A DNA stretch of 64,000 bases, from positions 729,001 to 793,000 of the forward strand of contig CM057135.1 of NCBI GenBank assembly GCA_029964075.1, in the 5' to 3' direction. Source of the DNA: Patiria pectinifera (lineage: Eukaryota; Echinodermata; Asteroidea; Valvatida; Asterinidae). Position numbers and translations under genes: made by a program. The notes under the pieces are model-generated. The model made no database searches. It saw only the letters and a list, made by a program, of their open reading frames with translations, and was not told where the DNA came from. Below are positions 11,205 through 23,216 of the stretch, piece after piece (the stretch's first letter is position 1; each line of letters begins with the position of its first letter).

Positions 11205-12214
11205 TATCTGCATTTTCTTAGCTTACTGGATGCAGCAGATAAATCTCTGCTGCATGCAGCTTTTTGAGAAGGCCTACACAATGTGTGCCAGTAATGTCGG
11301 AATATCAACACCACAACAATCAAGGAAATTTTCATGGTGTGTACATACAGTGCCTGGCAGATAAACACATCATCCGTGGACAGGAAATGATTTTTACAGC
11401 CTTGTGATGTGTTTATCAGTCCGTCACTGTGAATTTCAGAAAAATCTTGCTTGTACACATCTTCCAGTACGAGTTAAATAAAAGAATAAATAAAACTGGG
11501 AGCCGACGCAACTTTTTTAAATGAATATTTCATGCAGTGCAAGCAGATCTCCATTTTATTTTTTAATCTTACCTGGCAGGCTTTCCCTCTTAACAAGGGA
11601 ATGGTGTTTTGATGTCCATTTGGTATAACCTTGAGGAACAAACAAAGAAAAATACTTTGAGTATGAGTCATCTCAGTACGTAAAAATATTTCGCAGGGGT
11701 GTTAATCCCTTTGGAATGGGGGGAATTTTGATGACGTGCCACCTTCACAGTAATAAGCACCAGGCTACTCACGTAAGTTCACTCTGGACTTCAATATACA
11801 TGTACACACAATACGTATACAGAGAATACACGTTTGTGAGCAGAGCCGCACTTAAACATTCTCTGAATAGCGTCGAAGAAAGACCATAGTTAGTCAATAA
11901 CCGCCCGTAGCGGGGGTCTGTGGCTCACGAGGTCAGAAGGCTTCTACAACTTTGCCCTGCTTTCCAAACCCACCTCTTGCTATGACTAGCCCAGAAAAAT
12001 GGGATTCTTGTGACCATGAGTTATCATGGCTACAATGTATATTTTAGCGCATGATTCAGATGCAGTGATTCTTAGGGCCAGGTCATTTCACAGACACATC
12101 AGGACAGGTACAGTAGTTTTATCTGCATGCGCTACAGGCACGCATTTTATGTGGACAGTTTGTACGAGGAATGTGGCAGTGTTCCAAACTCCAGTCTGGT
12201 TTTGTTTATGCAGT
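11205..12214. other. No gene recognised
   Basis: This is mixed-composition sequence with no protein domain, RNA gene or clear repeat that I can identify. Short open frames on either strand have no recognisable features. Confidence 0.35.
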
Positions 12215-12379
12215 TTAGTTTGGTTTAACTCGAGCTTTAATTTCTGAGTCGATGCTGCCGTCTGAAGCGATGGAACTCCCAAGGTACGGTAGACAAGCTG
12301 TCAACCGAGACCAGTGGAGTACTGTTGCACAGAACCGGTGGTATATTCCTGAGTGACGGAGCGGGGGTGAAGACCACCT
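12215..12379 (-). pseudogene. C-terminal continuation of the split LINE protein
   Basis: Reading leftward from 12379, the frames give KTQVVFTPAPSL and then, after a frame change, PYLGSSIASDGSIDSEIKARV. This is the usual region following the RT thumb in this LINE type (YLGS...DGSID.EI..R). It joins the RT segment that ends INAKKT at 15121, across the inserted transposon and its 9-bp duplication. The frame changes between the two blocks and ends in a stop at 12215, so the copy is dead. Confidence 0.75.
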
Positions 12380-12685
12380 GTGTCTTTTGGGTTGTTCTAA
12401 AACCCCCACGACCCCCTCGACCCACGACCCCCTCGACCCACGACCCCCTCGACCCACGACCCCCTCGACCCACGACCCCCTCGACCCCCTCGACTCTCGG
12501 TAAAGTCCCTCTTTTTCAAAGCACAGATCCCCGAACAAAATGTAGTCAATCAATGCACATGTTTTCGTAATACACTCGCCTTTAGCCCGACTCGATCTTG
12601 ATCGACATGCAATATTTCGGACCTTGAAGCTGAAGTCTAAATTCTGCAAAAGATCGAGACGCCATTTTTATCGCAAACCCGGACG

Positions 12686-12752
12686 TCAATTGGGCGAAGT
12701 GACAAATGGGCGAAGTGGCAAATGGACGAAGTGGTAAATGGACGAAGTGACT
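12686..12752 (+). repeat. Short 16-bp tandem repeat inside the 2.7-kb transposon
   Basis: There are four imperfect copies of a GGGCGAAGTGGCAAAT-type unit, with GGGCGAAGTGACAAAT and GGACGAAGTGGTAAAT variants. Confidence 0.75.
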
Positions 12753-12759
12753 GTATTCT

Positions 12760-15030
12760 CGTGTGTATGGGTCGTGGCGCAGTACGGGATGTGGCGCACC
12801 TCTCGGTTCTCTAGTTTCAGCGCGATTTCCAGGTTTTATTTTGCAAGGAACACCAAGAACATAAAAGCCCAACTTGTTTCACGACGATATAAAATCGGAG
12901 CAAAAACCCACAGTTCATGGCCACACGGGCACTCCGAGGTTGACGCGTTAATTTAGAAAATGGCGTCTCCAGCGAAACAGGAGGGAAAAAAGACAAGAGG
13001 CTGATGGAAAGGATTGTTTTTACGAACGATTTCTAACCTAGCTTTACAACTAAATATGTATTGCACAGCCACACATTGTTTTTCGGGGCTAAGAATCGGA
13101 AATATTGCCCAGTAGAGGATCTCTTCGCTACTGCGCCACAACCCATGCAGAAAGAGAAGCTTTTTGTCGGAAGTTCGGAATGCTCAACTGACATTTTATG
13201 GCAAGAGTTCAGGCAGTAATACATCGAGAAACCGGTTGGTCTAGCTTGTGAATAATGCTGATGCATTCTAGTTGCCGTGCTGACCCTTTTATTTAATTTT
13301 TGGTTGCTATTTTTTTCTCTTGCGACGGCGAAAGAAGGACTCTCCGTGAAGTGCGCCACGACACCAGCACCTTACCATAATGTCGCGTTTTGTCCAGCAT
13401 ACAAGACACGCGTGTCACGTCGACGTCAGCGAGAGTACTGTACGTCGAATCAGGCCTTCCTTGCTGTATGGTAACGTCGAATCATGGGATTTTCAGGGCA
13501 AGTTGCAATTCCTGATGGAACCACAAAGCGAAAGAACGGAAAAACAAAACGTGCAAAACCAAGGGGGACATATTCCGTGTGAATGATTGCTGGCCGAGTA
13601 AAAACAAAATTGGTTCATTCGTCCCCGCCCGCTTCCTTTTTTGAGGCAACCTGGATTTTGTTCTTTGAATTGGAAAAAGTGGTGAAAATGTAATCAATGC
13701 GCTCGGGAACTTAGCAGCATCAACGCTAATCGTGGAATGTAAAAATACTGCTACCAGAGAGATTCCATTGAAAATGAACCCTCCTAAAGTCGGTAATCTC
13801 AAGTAAAAAGAGCTCCCTCCTTTTCCTGACAATTACCCGGACGGACGAGAAACTTAATCTGATTTTTTTATCGGCCTTAACAGTCAGGTAATAAAGTACA
13901 GGGTTGCAGTACAGCGCCAAACTTTGAAAGGGGGGGGGGGGAGTGCAAAGAGGCAGTTGAAGTCATTCCTGGGTGCCGAGTTCCTGCAAGGAAAAATGTG
14001 AGATTTTTGTGTTTTTTTGGTGGGGGGGGGGGTAGAGAAAATCCTGGAGGAGACCCCAACCCCACCACCACTGGATAGTTTGCTTTCAAACACGATAAAC
14101 ATGACAAAGAATTTATTTCACACGGGAACTTGCACATTTTTTATGGGGGAGGGGCACACTGTAGTTGCAACCATAGTTTCCTATAATTTGTCGGGGGCGG
14201 TGGGCGTGGCGGGAAGGGGAATGGTATTACCTACCTTTTCCAGCTGTTAAGGACTCTTTCCAAAATGTACAAAACAATCAGCTGGTTTTAATACCCGCGG
14301 GAATATAATATCATGGCAGCAGATTATAAAATGCTGGATAAAAATATAAAAAGGTCTATTCTGCGAAACTGGCTACAAACAATAAAATATATGCTTTAAA
14401 TATCCTTCACTTCACATAATAATTTACTCTATGACTGAACGGTTGCCTTTGTGGCAGTAAGGCACAACATAAAATGAAGTACAAACCATTTTACAAAAAT
14501 AAAGCTGAACGTACGAACAGAGAAGTCTCCATAAATATAACGTTATAAAAGCCCCCCCCCCCCACCCGCCCCCCCCCCAAAAATATGATTTTTTATTTGG
14601 TTTAATCTAAGTATTGTGCCATCACATTTGAACTGTATGAGTTTGAAATAATATCCATCGGAGGCTTTCGGCAACACGTGTTTCGCTGTCTGGAGCTATG
14701 CCAATGTCAGTCAGAGCGTGCGAATACTGTACATGTCATTGCGGCACCGGTGGTATGAGAGCGTTCGTTTAGCATGGTCCCATTAGCAATAGCATGGTCC
14801 ACGAGTCACTCGAGTTTAACCTTGTCCCCATCGTCTCGCTTGCTTGACGTACAACGCACGACCATCCCGGGGTCAGGCTGCCATGTGCATCACGCTAATC
14901 GAACGCACCATCTGGTTCCCGTCTACATGGTCTGCGTTGTATCAGCCGAAAGCTGTCGTCGAACCTGGCCACATGGCACAGGTCCTGGCCCAATTAAGGA
15001 CAGTACTGGTCTCGCGGTTTGCCCGGCCCT
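12760..15030. other. Interior of the 2.7-kb transposon; no transposase recognised
   Basis: Frames longer than 60 codons occur on both strands, but none shows a transposase or zinc-finger signature. Homopolymer G/C tracts lie at about 13929, 14023 and 14552-14578. The interior may be captured host DNA, which is common in Mutator-like elements, but nothing here identifies a source. Confidence 0.4.
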
Positions 15031-15120
15031 GGCCGGCCGCGCTCTTTGCCGAGAGTCGAGGGTGTGGGGGTCGAGGGGGTCGAGGGGGTCGTGGGGGTTT
15101 TAGAACAACCCGTGTCTTTT

Positions 15121-15815
15121 TGGCATTTATGGAGAGACCAAGATCACAGGCAACACGTTTAAAAATGTCGAGGATCTTCTGCAGGTCACTGTGGCTGTTG
15201 GCAACAAAGGCCGTGTCGTCAGCGTACAGGAGCTCACAAACTAGGAGAGTGCGGACTTTGGATTTAGCTTTTAGACGGGCTAGGTTGAAAACTTTTCCCA
15301 ATCTAGTGTGGATGTAAATGCCTTCTGCTAGTTGTTGATTGGATAACTCGAGCACTGCTGATAGGTAAATTGTGAAAAGTGTGGGTGCGAGTGGACACCC
15401 CTGTTTTACTCCATGAGAGACTGGGAATGGTTCCGAAACCTTGCTACCTGAACGAACCTGGGCAAACATGCCATCATGAAATTGCCGTACTAGAGAGATG
15501 AATTTTGGAGGAATCCCGTATCTAGCCAGGAGACGCCATAGGCCTTCTCTTGCGACAGTGTCAAATGCTTTTGCAAAATCAACAAAGAGCATGAGGAGTG
15601 GTTGTTGTTGCTCGAGTTGCCGTAAGGTGAATATCATGTCGATGGTGCTGCGCTTGGGTCTGAAACCACACTGTGATTCAGGCAAGATGGCCTCTGCAAT
15701 TGGCTTGAGCCGATGTAATAGCAGCTTTCCAAAGATTTTACCTGGGATGGACAAAAGCGAAATGCCACGGTAGTTCCCACAATCGCGGCGATCCCCCTTG
15801 CGCTTGAAGATTGTT
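15121..15815 (-). pseudogene. LINE reverse transcriptase segment (interrupted)
   Basis: On the minus strand it begins VTIFKRKGDRRDCGNYRGIS and continues with GKIFGKLLLHRL, ESQCGFRPKRSTIDMIF, LFVDFAKAFDT, HGVKQGCPLAPTLFTIY and the catalytic YADD (minus strand, about 15228-15217). It ends at LGLSINAKKT, where the 2.7-kb transposon is inserted. The RT core motifs are intact, but the frame is separated from the upstream linker by a frameshift near 15820 and from its C-terminus by the insertion. Confidence 0.9.
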
Positions 15816-15816
15816 A

Positions 15817-16368
15817 CTATGGCTGCGTCGCGAAACTATTGTGGAAGCTTGCTGGACATCCAGCAGTGGCTGAAAACTCGAGGAGGGCATCGACTAGCCT
15901 CTCACCGCCAGCTTTGATCACTTCCATTTGGATGCCATCTGCCCCTGCAGCTTTGCCATTAGCAGAACGAGTAATAGCAGTCACAACTTCATCACGACTC
16001 GGTAGATCGTCTAGATCATGCTCAACTGGTCGTTGTGGAATGGAGTCGATAAGATCCAACTTGACTGGCTTGGCATTATTCAGAAGACTGTAAAAATGCT
16101 CTTTCCAACGACGAAGGATTGATAGGCGATCGCTATAGAGTGTTGAGCCGTCAGCGCTTAGCAGGGGTACTGCAGCAGAGCTGGTTGGGCCAAAAACACC
16201 TCTGAGGGATTGGAAGAGGCCGCCTTGGTCGCCGCTATCAACACAGGCCTGAATGTCCTCAGCAATTCGGGACCACCAGTTGTCATGTATGCGGCGAAGT
16301 TCTCTTTGGGCCACTGCACTCGCTCTGTTGTAATGCTGTCGATCAATCTCTGAACCGGCCACTAGCAC
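15817..16368 (-). pseudogene. LINE linker between endonuclease and reverse transcriptase
   Basis: The segment carries WKEHFYSLLNN and SANGKAAGADGIQMEVIKAG, the conserved pre-RT region in which the element's RT fingers begin. It is out of frame with the endonuclease segment upstream (stop near 16396) and with the RT core downstream (shift near 15820). Confidence 0.85.
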
Positions 16369-16398
16369 GATAGGCCAGGAGGGACTTTTGCTTTGTAT

Positions 16399-17490
16399 TT
16401 AGCAGAGCTTCAATGTTTGCATCATTCTCGTTGAACCAGTCTCTGTTTTTTTTGGGTTTTTTTGAGGGCCAAGGATTCTCTGAGAAGGCTCACGAATGGC
16501 ATTGGCAAGATGAGCCCAATAAGAGTCTACGGACTCAAGATGAGGAGTAAATCTGGTGAGTTCGTAATTGATAGCCGAGTTCAACTCAGTGAACACTTCT
16601 GGTAAGTGAAGCTTGCCGACCGCTAGAGCTGGCTTTGGTCTAGGGGCAATTCTCGGTTGGTGAGTGCGGAGCTTCAGCTTAAGCTTAATTTTTGAACGTA
16701 TCAACATGTGGTCTGTCGGTAAATAAGCACCACGCATTGCGCGTGTGATGCAAACATCAGAGAGATGTTCTCTTCTTGTGATAACAAAATTCAGCAGATG
16801 CCACTGCTTGGATCTAGGGTGTTGCCAAGAGTTGTAGTGGTGACTTGGTAGATTGAAAAATGTATTGGTAATAGCCAACTGAAAATCAGTGCAGAGGGCC
16901 AGAAGCCGTTCGCCGTTTGAGTTACTTTTACCTCGGCCGAAGTGCCCAATTGCCGAAGACCAGAGCTTGTAGTTAGACCCCACACGGGCTGAACGAAGCA
17001 GACTAGACAAGGCTTCATAAAACTCATCTTTGGCTTCCTCAGGACTGGGCAAGGTAGGAGCATAGGCTGCAAAAACAAAAAGATGCTTGTCATGATGTAT
17101 TTGAATGCGAAGAGTTATCAACCGGTCTGAGTGTGTCTTTGGTAGCTCAGACAGCCTACAAGCCAGAGAGTTCTCGATAGCGAGGCCTACCTCTGCTTGA
17201 CCCTGACGTTCACCACCAGACCAGAAGAAGGTGTAGTGCTGTTCCTTCCTTTCACCAGCACCAGCTAGGCGAACTTCAGACAGTGCAGCGATGGAGATGT
17301 TGTAGCGATGGAGCTCTGTACTAAGTAGGGCAGAGTGTCTGCCCGGGTGTGAACTATCAAGTAATGCACGGATATTCCAAGTGGCGACTACTAACTTCCT
17401 TAATAGGCTACCTCTGTGACTTCGTGGCATGAGGCCGTCGGACACTACCCTCCTTGATTGGTTTAAGGCAGTGGCATCATCATCAGGCAC
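16399..17490 (-). pseudogene. LINE AP-type endonuclease (internally deleted)
   Basis: Visible motifs in order are VATWNIRALLD, a SEVRLAGAG region with YTFFWSGG, VFAAYAPT, SNGERLLALCTDFQLAITNT, HPRSKQWHLLNFV and LPTDHMLIRSK. The block that should carry the catalytic GDFN is missing: SSLLRSA runs directly into RVGSNYKLWS, so roughly ten residues have been deleted. HLLNFV replaces the usual HL(I/L)DYV, losing another conserved aspartate. The endonuclease would therefore be inactive even before the downstream frameshifts. TFFWSGG-type endonucleases of this kind are widespread in invertebrate LINEs. Confidence 0.88.
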
Positions 17491-17803
17491 GCAACTTGGT
17501 CGAGAGGCAGTCTCTTCTCCAGCTCATGATAGACAGCATGCCCAGAGGAATTACATGCTGCCCCACGGTTAACACTCGTAGAACTTGTCAAATGTTGTCA
17601 TTGATGAGGAAGGCTTGCGCGGGGTTTAAGGTGCCAATATGCCTTGCGCAGGAGCACTGACACCCTTCGGTGAGGGAATCCATTGGAAAGCAACCGCGAT
17701 ACGACTGGTTCGTTGACAACTGGGAGTCGCGGATGACATGTGACTAAGATTTAACATGTTGGCCGGTGACTAGCTGGAATTCAGCAAGAAAGCACCCTGT
17801 CGT

Positions 17804-17945
17804 GGTTTGGAATCAGAGTTTCCCTTCTCTTAGGCAGACAGCCGACCAAGGCTAACGAGTTCTGCCTACCCGGGTTTGTGATCAGAGTCATGTCCTTCTC
17901 CTAGGTGGACTGACGATCAAGTCTAACGAGCCCCACCTACCCGGG
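17804..17945 (-). repeat. ~70-bp tandem duplication in the LINE 5' leader
   Basis: Two adjacent copies each contain ATCAGAGT, CTTCTC, TAGG, CTAACGAG and end in CCTACCCGGG. Tandem promoter or 5'UTR repeats are common in LINEs, so this is a candidate promoter module of the minus-strand element. Confidence 0.7.
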
Positions 17946-18540
17946 GCACCTGGTTATAGCACCAGGGACACGCTGTCACCCTCTGTCATTCAGTAAAAAC
18001 AGGGTTGGCACGAGAAGCTAGACAGAAGGATTAGTTGGTCAGGAGATGCTATATGAGACGCTGTGCTATGCAATGGGATATTTCAGTGGGAGATCTAGGA
18101 GGTGCCCACTTCTCCAATCCACCCCAGCACGTCCTACCCCACTCCACACTACCTATTTGTACAATACCCTACACCGAATTGTCCAAGTTATTGTGAGGTC
18201 AGACACGTCACAATGTCCAACATTAATGGGGTTGCCCACTCCACACTACCTATTTGTACAATACCCTACACTGAATTGTCCAAGTTATTGTGAGGTCAGA
18301 CACTTAATGTCCAACATTAATGGGGTTGCCCACTCAAAATTGGTTACTTCTACAATACCCTACACTGAATTGTCCAAGTTATTGTGAGGTCAGACACAAG
18401 TCACAATGTCCAACATTAATGGGGTTGCCCACTCCACATTGGTTACTTCTACAATACCCTACACTGAATTGTCCAAGTTATTGTGAGGTCAGACACGTCA
18501 CAATGTCCAACATTAATGGGGTTGCCCACTCCACACTACC

Positions 18541-19391
18541 CTTATAAAAATCCACCATAATTTTACTATAATAAAACTGTAGTTTTACTGCAGTACAAAA
18601 GTAAAAGTAAAGTTTCCTGTAAAGTACATTTCCTGTAGTTTTACTACAGTAAAAGCAGAAAGTAAAGCCTATAGTGAATCTACAGTACTTTGGAAGTAAT
18701 ACTATAGTATTTCTTTTCAAAGTTTAATGCAAGGAAAACTGTAGTATTACTGCAGTGTCACTGTAGTAACACAATGCGCTCATTAGTATGCGTCCCAGAA
18801 TGCACCACTGTAAGACCAAACAAAATTCATGTTCAATTGTATGATTTTCACAGGAATTCATACTTTCTTGATGGAATTTGGTTGTTTTTGTAACGAATCC
18901 ATGACACATATTCCAATTTTAGCAAACATAAGATGGAAATTGCATTCAATCTGTTTATATATTAATATTCCATGCTAACTGTGACTTCACTGTTACCGGA
19001 AAAAGCTGCATATAAAGCTAATTCATGACTAGTAGAATGTATATGTAGTAAGATATGTACATTGTAAATACAGTAAATGTAATGTAGTAGTATAGTTACA
19101 CATAGGAGTTTGGTGCCCTAATGTCCTATGAAATGTGCGGAGACTTCAGGGAACATACCATTAGCCAGAATTGTTGTGAACTTTTACCGTGTAATGATGT
19201 GTTAATTTGAGGTAAATATATGGAAAAACAACAGTAACCGTACAGTTTTACTGCAGTAAGCACTGAAATTATGATACACTAAAAATGTAGTAAAAATGAA
19301 GTAATGATAGGGTTAAATGAATGATAAGTGTCCCACCCCCCTTTTTCTGAAAAGGGGGGGGGGGGGGGTCGTGCGTATTTTGAAAGATAAT
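18541..19391. mobile_element. Unclassified ~850-bp insertion near the left edge of the satellite
   Basis: A monomer is split between CACACTACC and CTATTTGTAC. TACC occurs at both junctions and may be a short target duplication. The insert is AT-rich with many CTGTAGTTTTACTGCAGTA-like palindromic words, and ends with a 16-G run (19357) followed by GTCGTGCGTATTTTG. No terminal inverted repeat or protein is recognised. Confidence 0.6.
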
Positions 19392-22300
19392 TACCTATTT
19401 GTACAATACCCTACACTGAATTGTCCATGTTATTGTGAGGTCAGACACTTAATGTCCAACATTAATGGGATTGCCCACTCCACATTGGTTACTTCTACAA
19501 TACCCTACACTTAATTGTCCAAGTTATTGTGAGGTCAGACAAAAGTCACAATGTCCAACATTAATGGGATTGCCCACTCCACATTGGTTACTTCTACAAT
19601 AGCCTACACTTAATTGTCCAAGTTATTGTGAGGTCAGACAAAAGTCACAATGTCCAACATTAATGGGATTGCCCACTCCACATTGGTTACTTCTACAATA
19701 CCCTACACTGAATTGTCCAAGTTATTGTGAGGTCAGACACAAGTCACAATGTCCAACATTAATGGGATTGCCCACTCCACATTGGTTACTTCTACAATAC
19801 CCTACACTTAATTGTCCAAGTTATTGTGAGGTCAGACAAAAGTCACAATGTCCAACATGAATGGGATTGCCCACTCCACATTGGTTACTTCTACAATAGC
19901 CTACACTTAATTGTCCAAGTTATTGTGAGGTCAGACAAAAGTCACAATGTCCAACATTAATGGGATTGCCCACTCCACATTGGTTACTTCTACAATACCC
20001 TACACTGAATTGTCCAAGTTATTGTGAGGTCAGACACAAGTCACAATGTCCAACATTAATGGGATTGCCCACTCCACATTGGTTACTTCTACAATAGCCT
20101 ACACTTAATTGTCCAAGTTAGTGTGAGGTCAGACACAAGTCACAATGTCCAACATTAATGGGATTGCCCACTCCACATTGGTTACTTCTACAATACCCTA
20201 CACTTAATTGTCCAAGTTATTGTGAGGTCAGACACAAGTCACAATGTCCAACATTAATGGGATTGCCCACTCCACATTGGTTACTTCTACAATACCCTAC
20301 ACTGAATTGTCCAAGTTATTGTGAGGTCAAGTCACAATGTCCAACATCAATGGGGTTGCCCACTCCACATTGGTTACTTCTACAATACCCTACACTGAAT
20401 TGTCCAAGTTAGTGTGAGGTCAGACACAAGTCACAATGTCCAACATTAATGGGATTGCCCACTCCACATTGGTTACTTCTACAATACCCTACACTGAATT
20501 GTCCAAGTTATTGTGAGGTCAGACACAAGTCACAATGTCCAACATTAATGGGGTTGCCCACTCCACATTGGTTACTTCTACAATACCCTACACTTAATTG
20601 TCCAAGTTATTGTGAGGTCAGACACAAGTCACAATGTCCAACATTAATGGGGTTGCCCACTCCACATTGGTTACTTCTACAATACCCTACACTGAATTGT
20701 CCAAGTTATTGTGAGGTCAGACACAAGTCACAATGTCCAACATTAATGGGGTTGCCCACTCCACATTGGTTACTTCTACAATACCCTACACTGAATTGTC
20801 CAAGTTATTGTGAGGTCAGACACAAGTCACAATGTCCAACATTAATGGGATTGCCCACTCCACATTGGTTACTTCTACAATACCCTATACTGAATTGTCC
20901 AAGTTATTGTGAGGTCAGACACAAGTCACAATGTCCAACATTAATGGGGTTGCCCACTCCACATTGGTTACTTCTACAATACCCTACACTGAATTGTCCA
21001 AGTTATTGTGAGGTCAGACACAAGTCACAATGTCCAACATTAATGGGATTGCCCACTCCACATTGGTTACTTCTACAATACCCTACACTGAATTGTCCAA
21101 GTTATTGTGAGGTCAGACACAAGTCACAATGTCCAACATTAATGGGATTGCCCACTCCACATTGGTTACTTCTACAATACCCTACACTGAATTGTCCAAG
21201 TTATTGTGAGGTCAGACACAAGTCACAATGTCCAACATTAATGGGATTGCCCACTCCACATTGGTTACTTCTACAATACCCTACACTGAATTGTCCAAGT
21301 TATTGTGAGGTCAGACACAAGTCACAATGTCCAACATTAATGGGGTTGCCCACTCCACATTGGTTACTTCTACAATACCCTACACTTAATTGTCCAAGTT
21401 ATTGTGAGGTCAGACACAAGTCACAATGTCCAACATTAATGGGATTGCCCACTCCACATTGGTTACTTCTACAATACCCTACACTGAATTGTCCAAGTTA
21501 TTGTGAGGTCAGACACAAGTCACAATGTCCAACATTAATGGGAATGCCCACTCCACATTGGTTACTTCTACAATACCCTACACTGAATTGTCCAAGTTAT
21601 TGTGAGGTCAGACACAAGTCACAATGTCCAACATTAATGGGGTTGCCCACTCCACATTGGTTACTTCTACAATACCCTACACTGAATTGTTCAAGTTATT
21701 GTGAGGTCAGACACAAGTCACAATGTCCAACATTAATGGGTTGCCCACTCCACATTGGTTACTTCTACAATACCCTACACTGAATTGTCCAAGTTATTGT
21801 GAGGTCAGACACAAGTCACAATGTCCAACATTAATGGGATTGCCCACTCCACATTGGTTACTTCTACAATACCCTACACTGAATTGTCCAAGTTATTGTG
21901 AGGTCAGACACAAGTCACAATGTCCAACATTAATGGGATTGCCAACTCCACATTGGTTACTTCTACAATACCCTACACTGAATTGTCCAAGTTATTGTGA
22001 GGTCAGACACAAGTCACAATGTCCAACATTAATGGGATTGCCCACTCCACATTGGTTACTTCTACAATACCCTACACTGAATTGTCCAAGTTATTGTGAG
22101 GTCAGACACAAGTCACAATGTCCAACATTAATGGGGTTGCCTACTCCACATTGGTTACTTCTACAATACCCTACACTGAATTGTCCAAGTTATTGTGAGG
22201 TAAGACACAAGTCACAATGTCCAACATTAATGGGATTGCCCACTCCACATTGGTTACTTCTACAATACCCTACACTGAATTGTCCAAGTTATTGTGAGGT

Positions 22301-23066
22301 CAGACACAAGTCACAATGTCCAACATTAATGGGATTGCCCACTCCACATTGGTTACTTCTACAATACCCTACACTGAATTGTCCCAGTCATTGTGAGGTC
22401 AGACACAAGTCACAATGTCCAACATTAATGGGATTGCCCACTCCACATTGGTTACTTCTACAATACCCTACACTTAATTGTCCAAGTTATTGTGAGGTCA
22501 GACAAAAGTCACAATGTCCAACATTAATGGGATTGCCCACTCCACATTGGTTACTTCTACAATACCCTACACTGAATTGTCCAAGTTATTGTGAGGTCAG
22601 ACACAAGTCACAATGTCCAACATTAATGGGGTTGCCCACTCCACATTGGTTACTTCTACAATACCCTACACTGAATTGTCCAAGTTATTGTGAGGTCAGA
22701 CACAAGTCACAATGTCCAACATTAATGGGATTGCCCACTCCACATTGGTTACTTCTACAATACCCTACACTGAATTGTCCAAGTTATTTTGAGGTCAGAC
22801 ACAAGTTACAATGTCCAACATTAATGGGGTTACCCACTCCACATTGGTTACTTCTACAATACCCTACACTGAATTGTCCAAGTTATTGTGAGGTCAAGTC
22901 ACAATGTCCAACATTAATGGGGTTGCCCACTCCACATTGGTTACTTCTACAATACCCTACACTGAATTGTCCAAGTTATTGTGAGGTCAGACACAAGTCA
23001 CAATGTCCAACATTAATGGGGTTGCCCACTCCACATTGGTTACTTCTACAATACCCTACACTGAAT

Positions 23067-23216
23067 AAGCCAGTTCGGTATTCCAACAGCGCATGCTCAG
23101 AAAGAGGTCATTCGGTACAAAAGTTCGAGCACGCGATGGCTCTTCCAATGAGCGCGCTCGTTCGCTAGCGCGTGCGCGTATCTGGTTTGCTCCCGAAACG
23201 AATACCGAACTGGCTT
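23067..23216. mobile_element. Satellite-embedded hairpin element, copy 1 (150 bp)
   Basis: The termini AAGCCAGTTCGGTATTC and GAATACCGAACTGGCTT are perfect inverted repeats. The interior begins CAACAGCGCATGCTCAG and has a second palindromic core (GAGCGCGCTCGTTCGCTAGC, then GCGTGCGCG). It interrupts the satellite word CTGAATTGTCC as CTGAAT-element-ATTGTCC, so removing the element and one AT restores the monomer. Alternatively the element begins TAAGCC and has no duplication. The next monomer carries diagnostic changes (AAGCTATTG, AACAATAATGGG, CCACTTTGG). Confidence 0.93.

Larger units (their letters stand above)
12389..15111. mobile_element. 2.72-kb DNA transposon with 9-bp target-site duplication
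   Basis: The left end GGGTTGTTCTAAAACCCCCA is exactly mirrored at the right end by TGGGGGTTTTAGAACAACCC, reading CACGACCCCCTCGACC inward. The target-site duplication GTGTCTTTT is present at 12380-12388 and 15112-15120. The insertion splits a LINE reading frame at a lysine-threonine codon pair, which confirms the boundaries independently. Both ends continue with C-rich minisatellite (CCCACGACCCCCTCGA units, more copies on the left) and then a second conserved block CTCGACTCTCGG followed by AAAG. A 9-bp duplication is typical of Mutator-like elements. I find no transposase, so it is probably non-autonomous. Confidence 0.9.
12215..17950 (-). mobile_element. Decayed minus-strand LINE, split by a 2.7-kb DNA transposon
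   Basis: On the minus strand the order is: a 5' leader with a ~70-bp tandem duplication (17804-17945), endonuclease (17490-16399), linker (16368-15817), reverse transcriptase (15815-15121), the interrupting element (15111-12389), then the continuation of the same protein (12379-12215). The 3' end after 12215 is lost or not recognisable. The RT signature (KGDRRDCGNYRGISLL, HGVKQGCPLAPTLF) differs from the CR1/L2 type at 6-9 kb and looks RTE-like, but I cannot assign the clade with confidence. Confidence 0.88.

Noticed and set aside
12738-15103. Host-like genes inside the 2.7-kb transposon
   Set aside because: Frames of 62-157 codons occur on both strands without domains, splice structure or start context. 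The longest is the antisense of LINE sequence and C-rich minisatellite.
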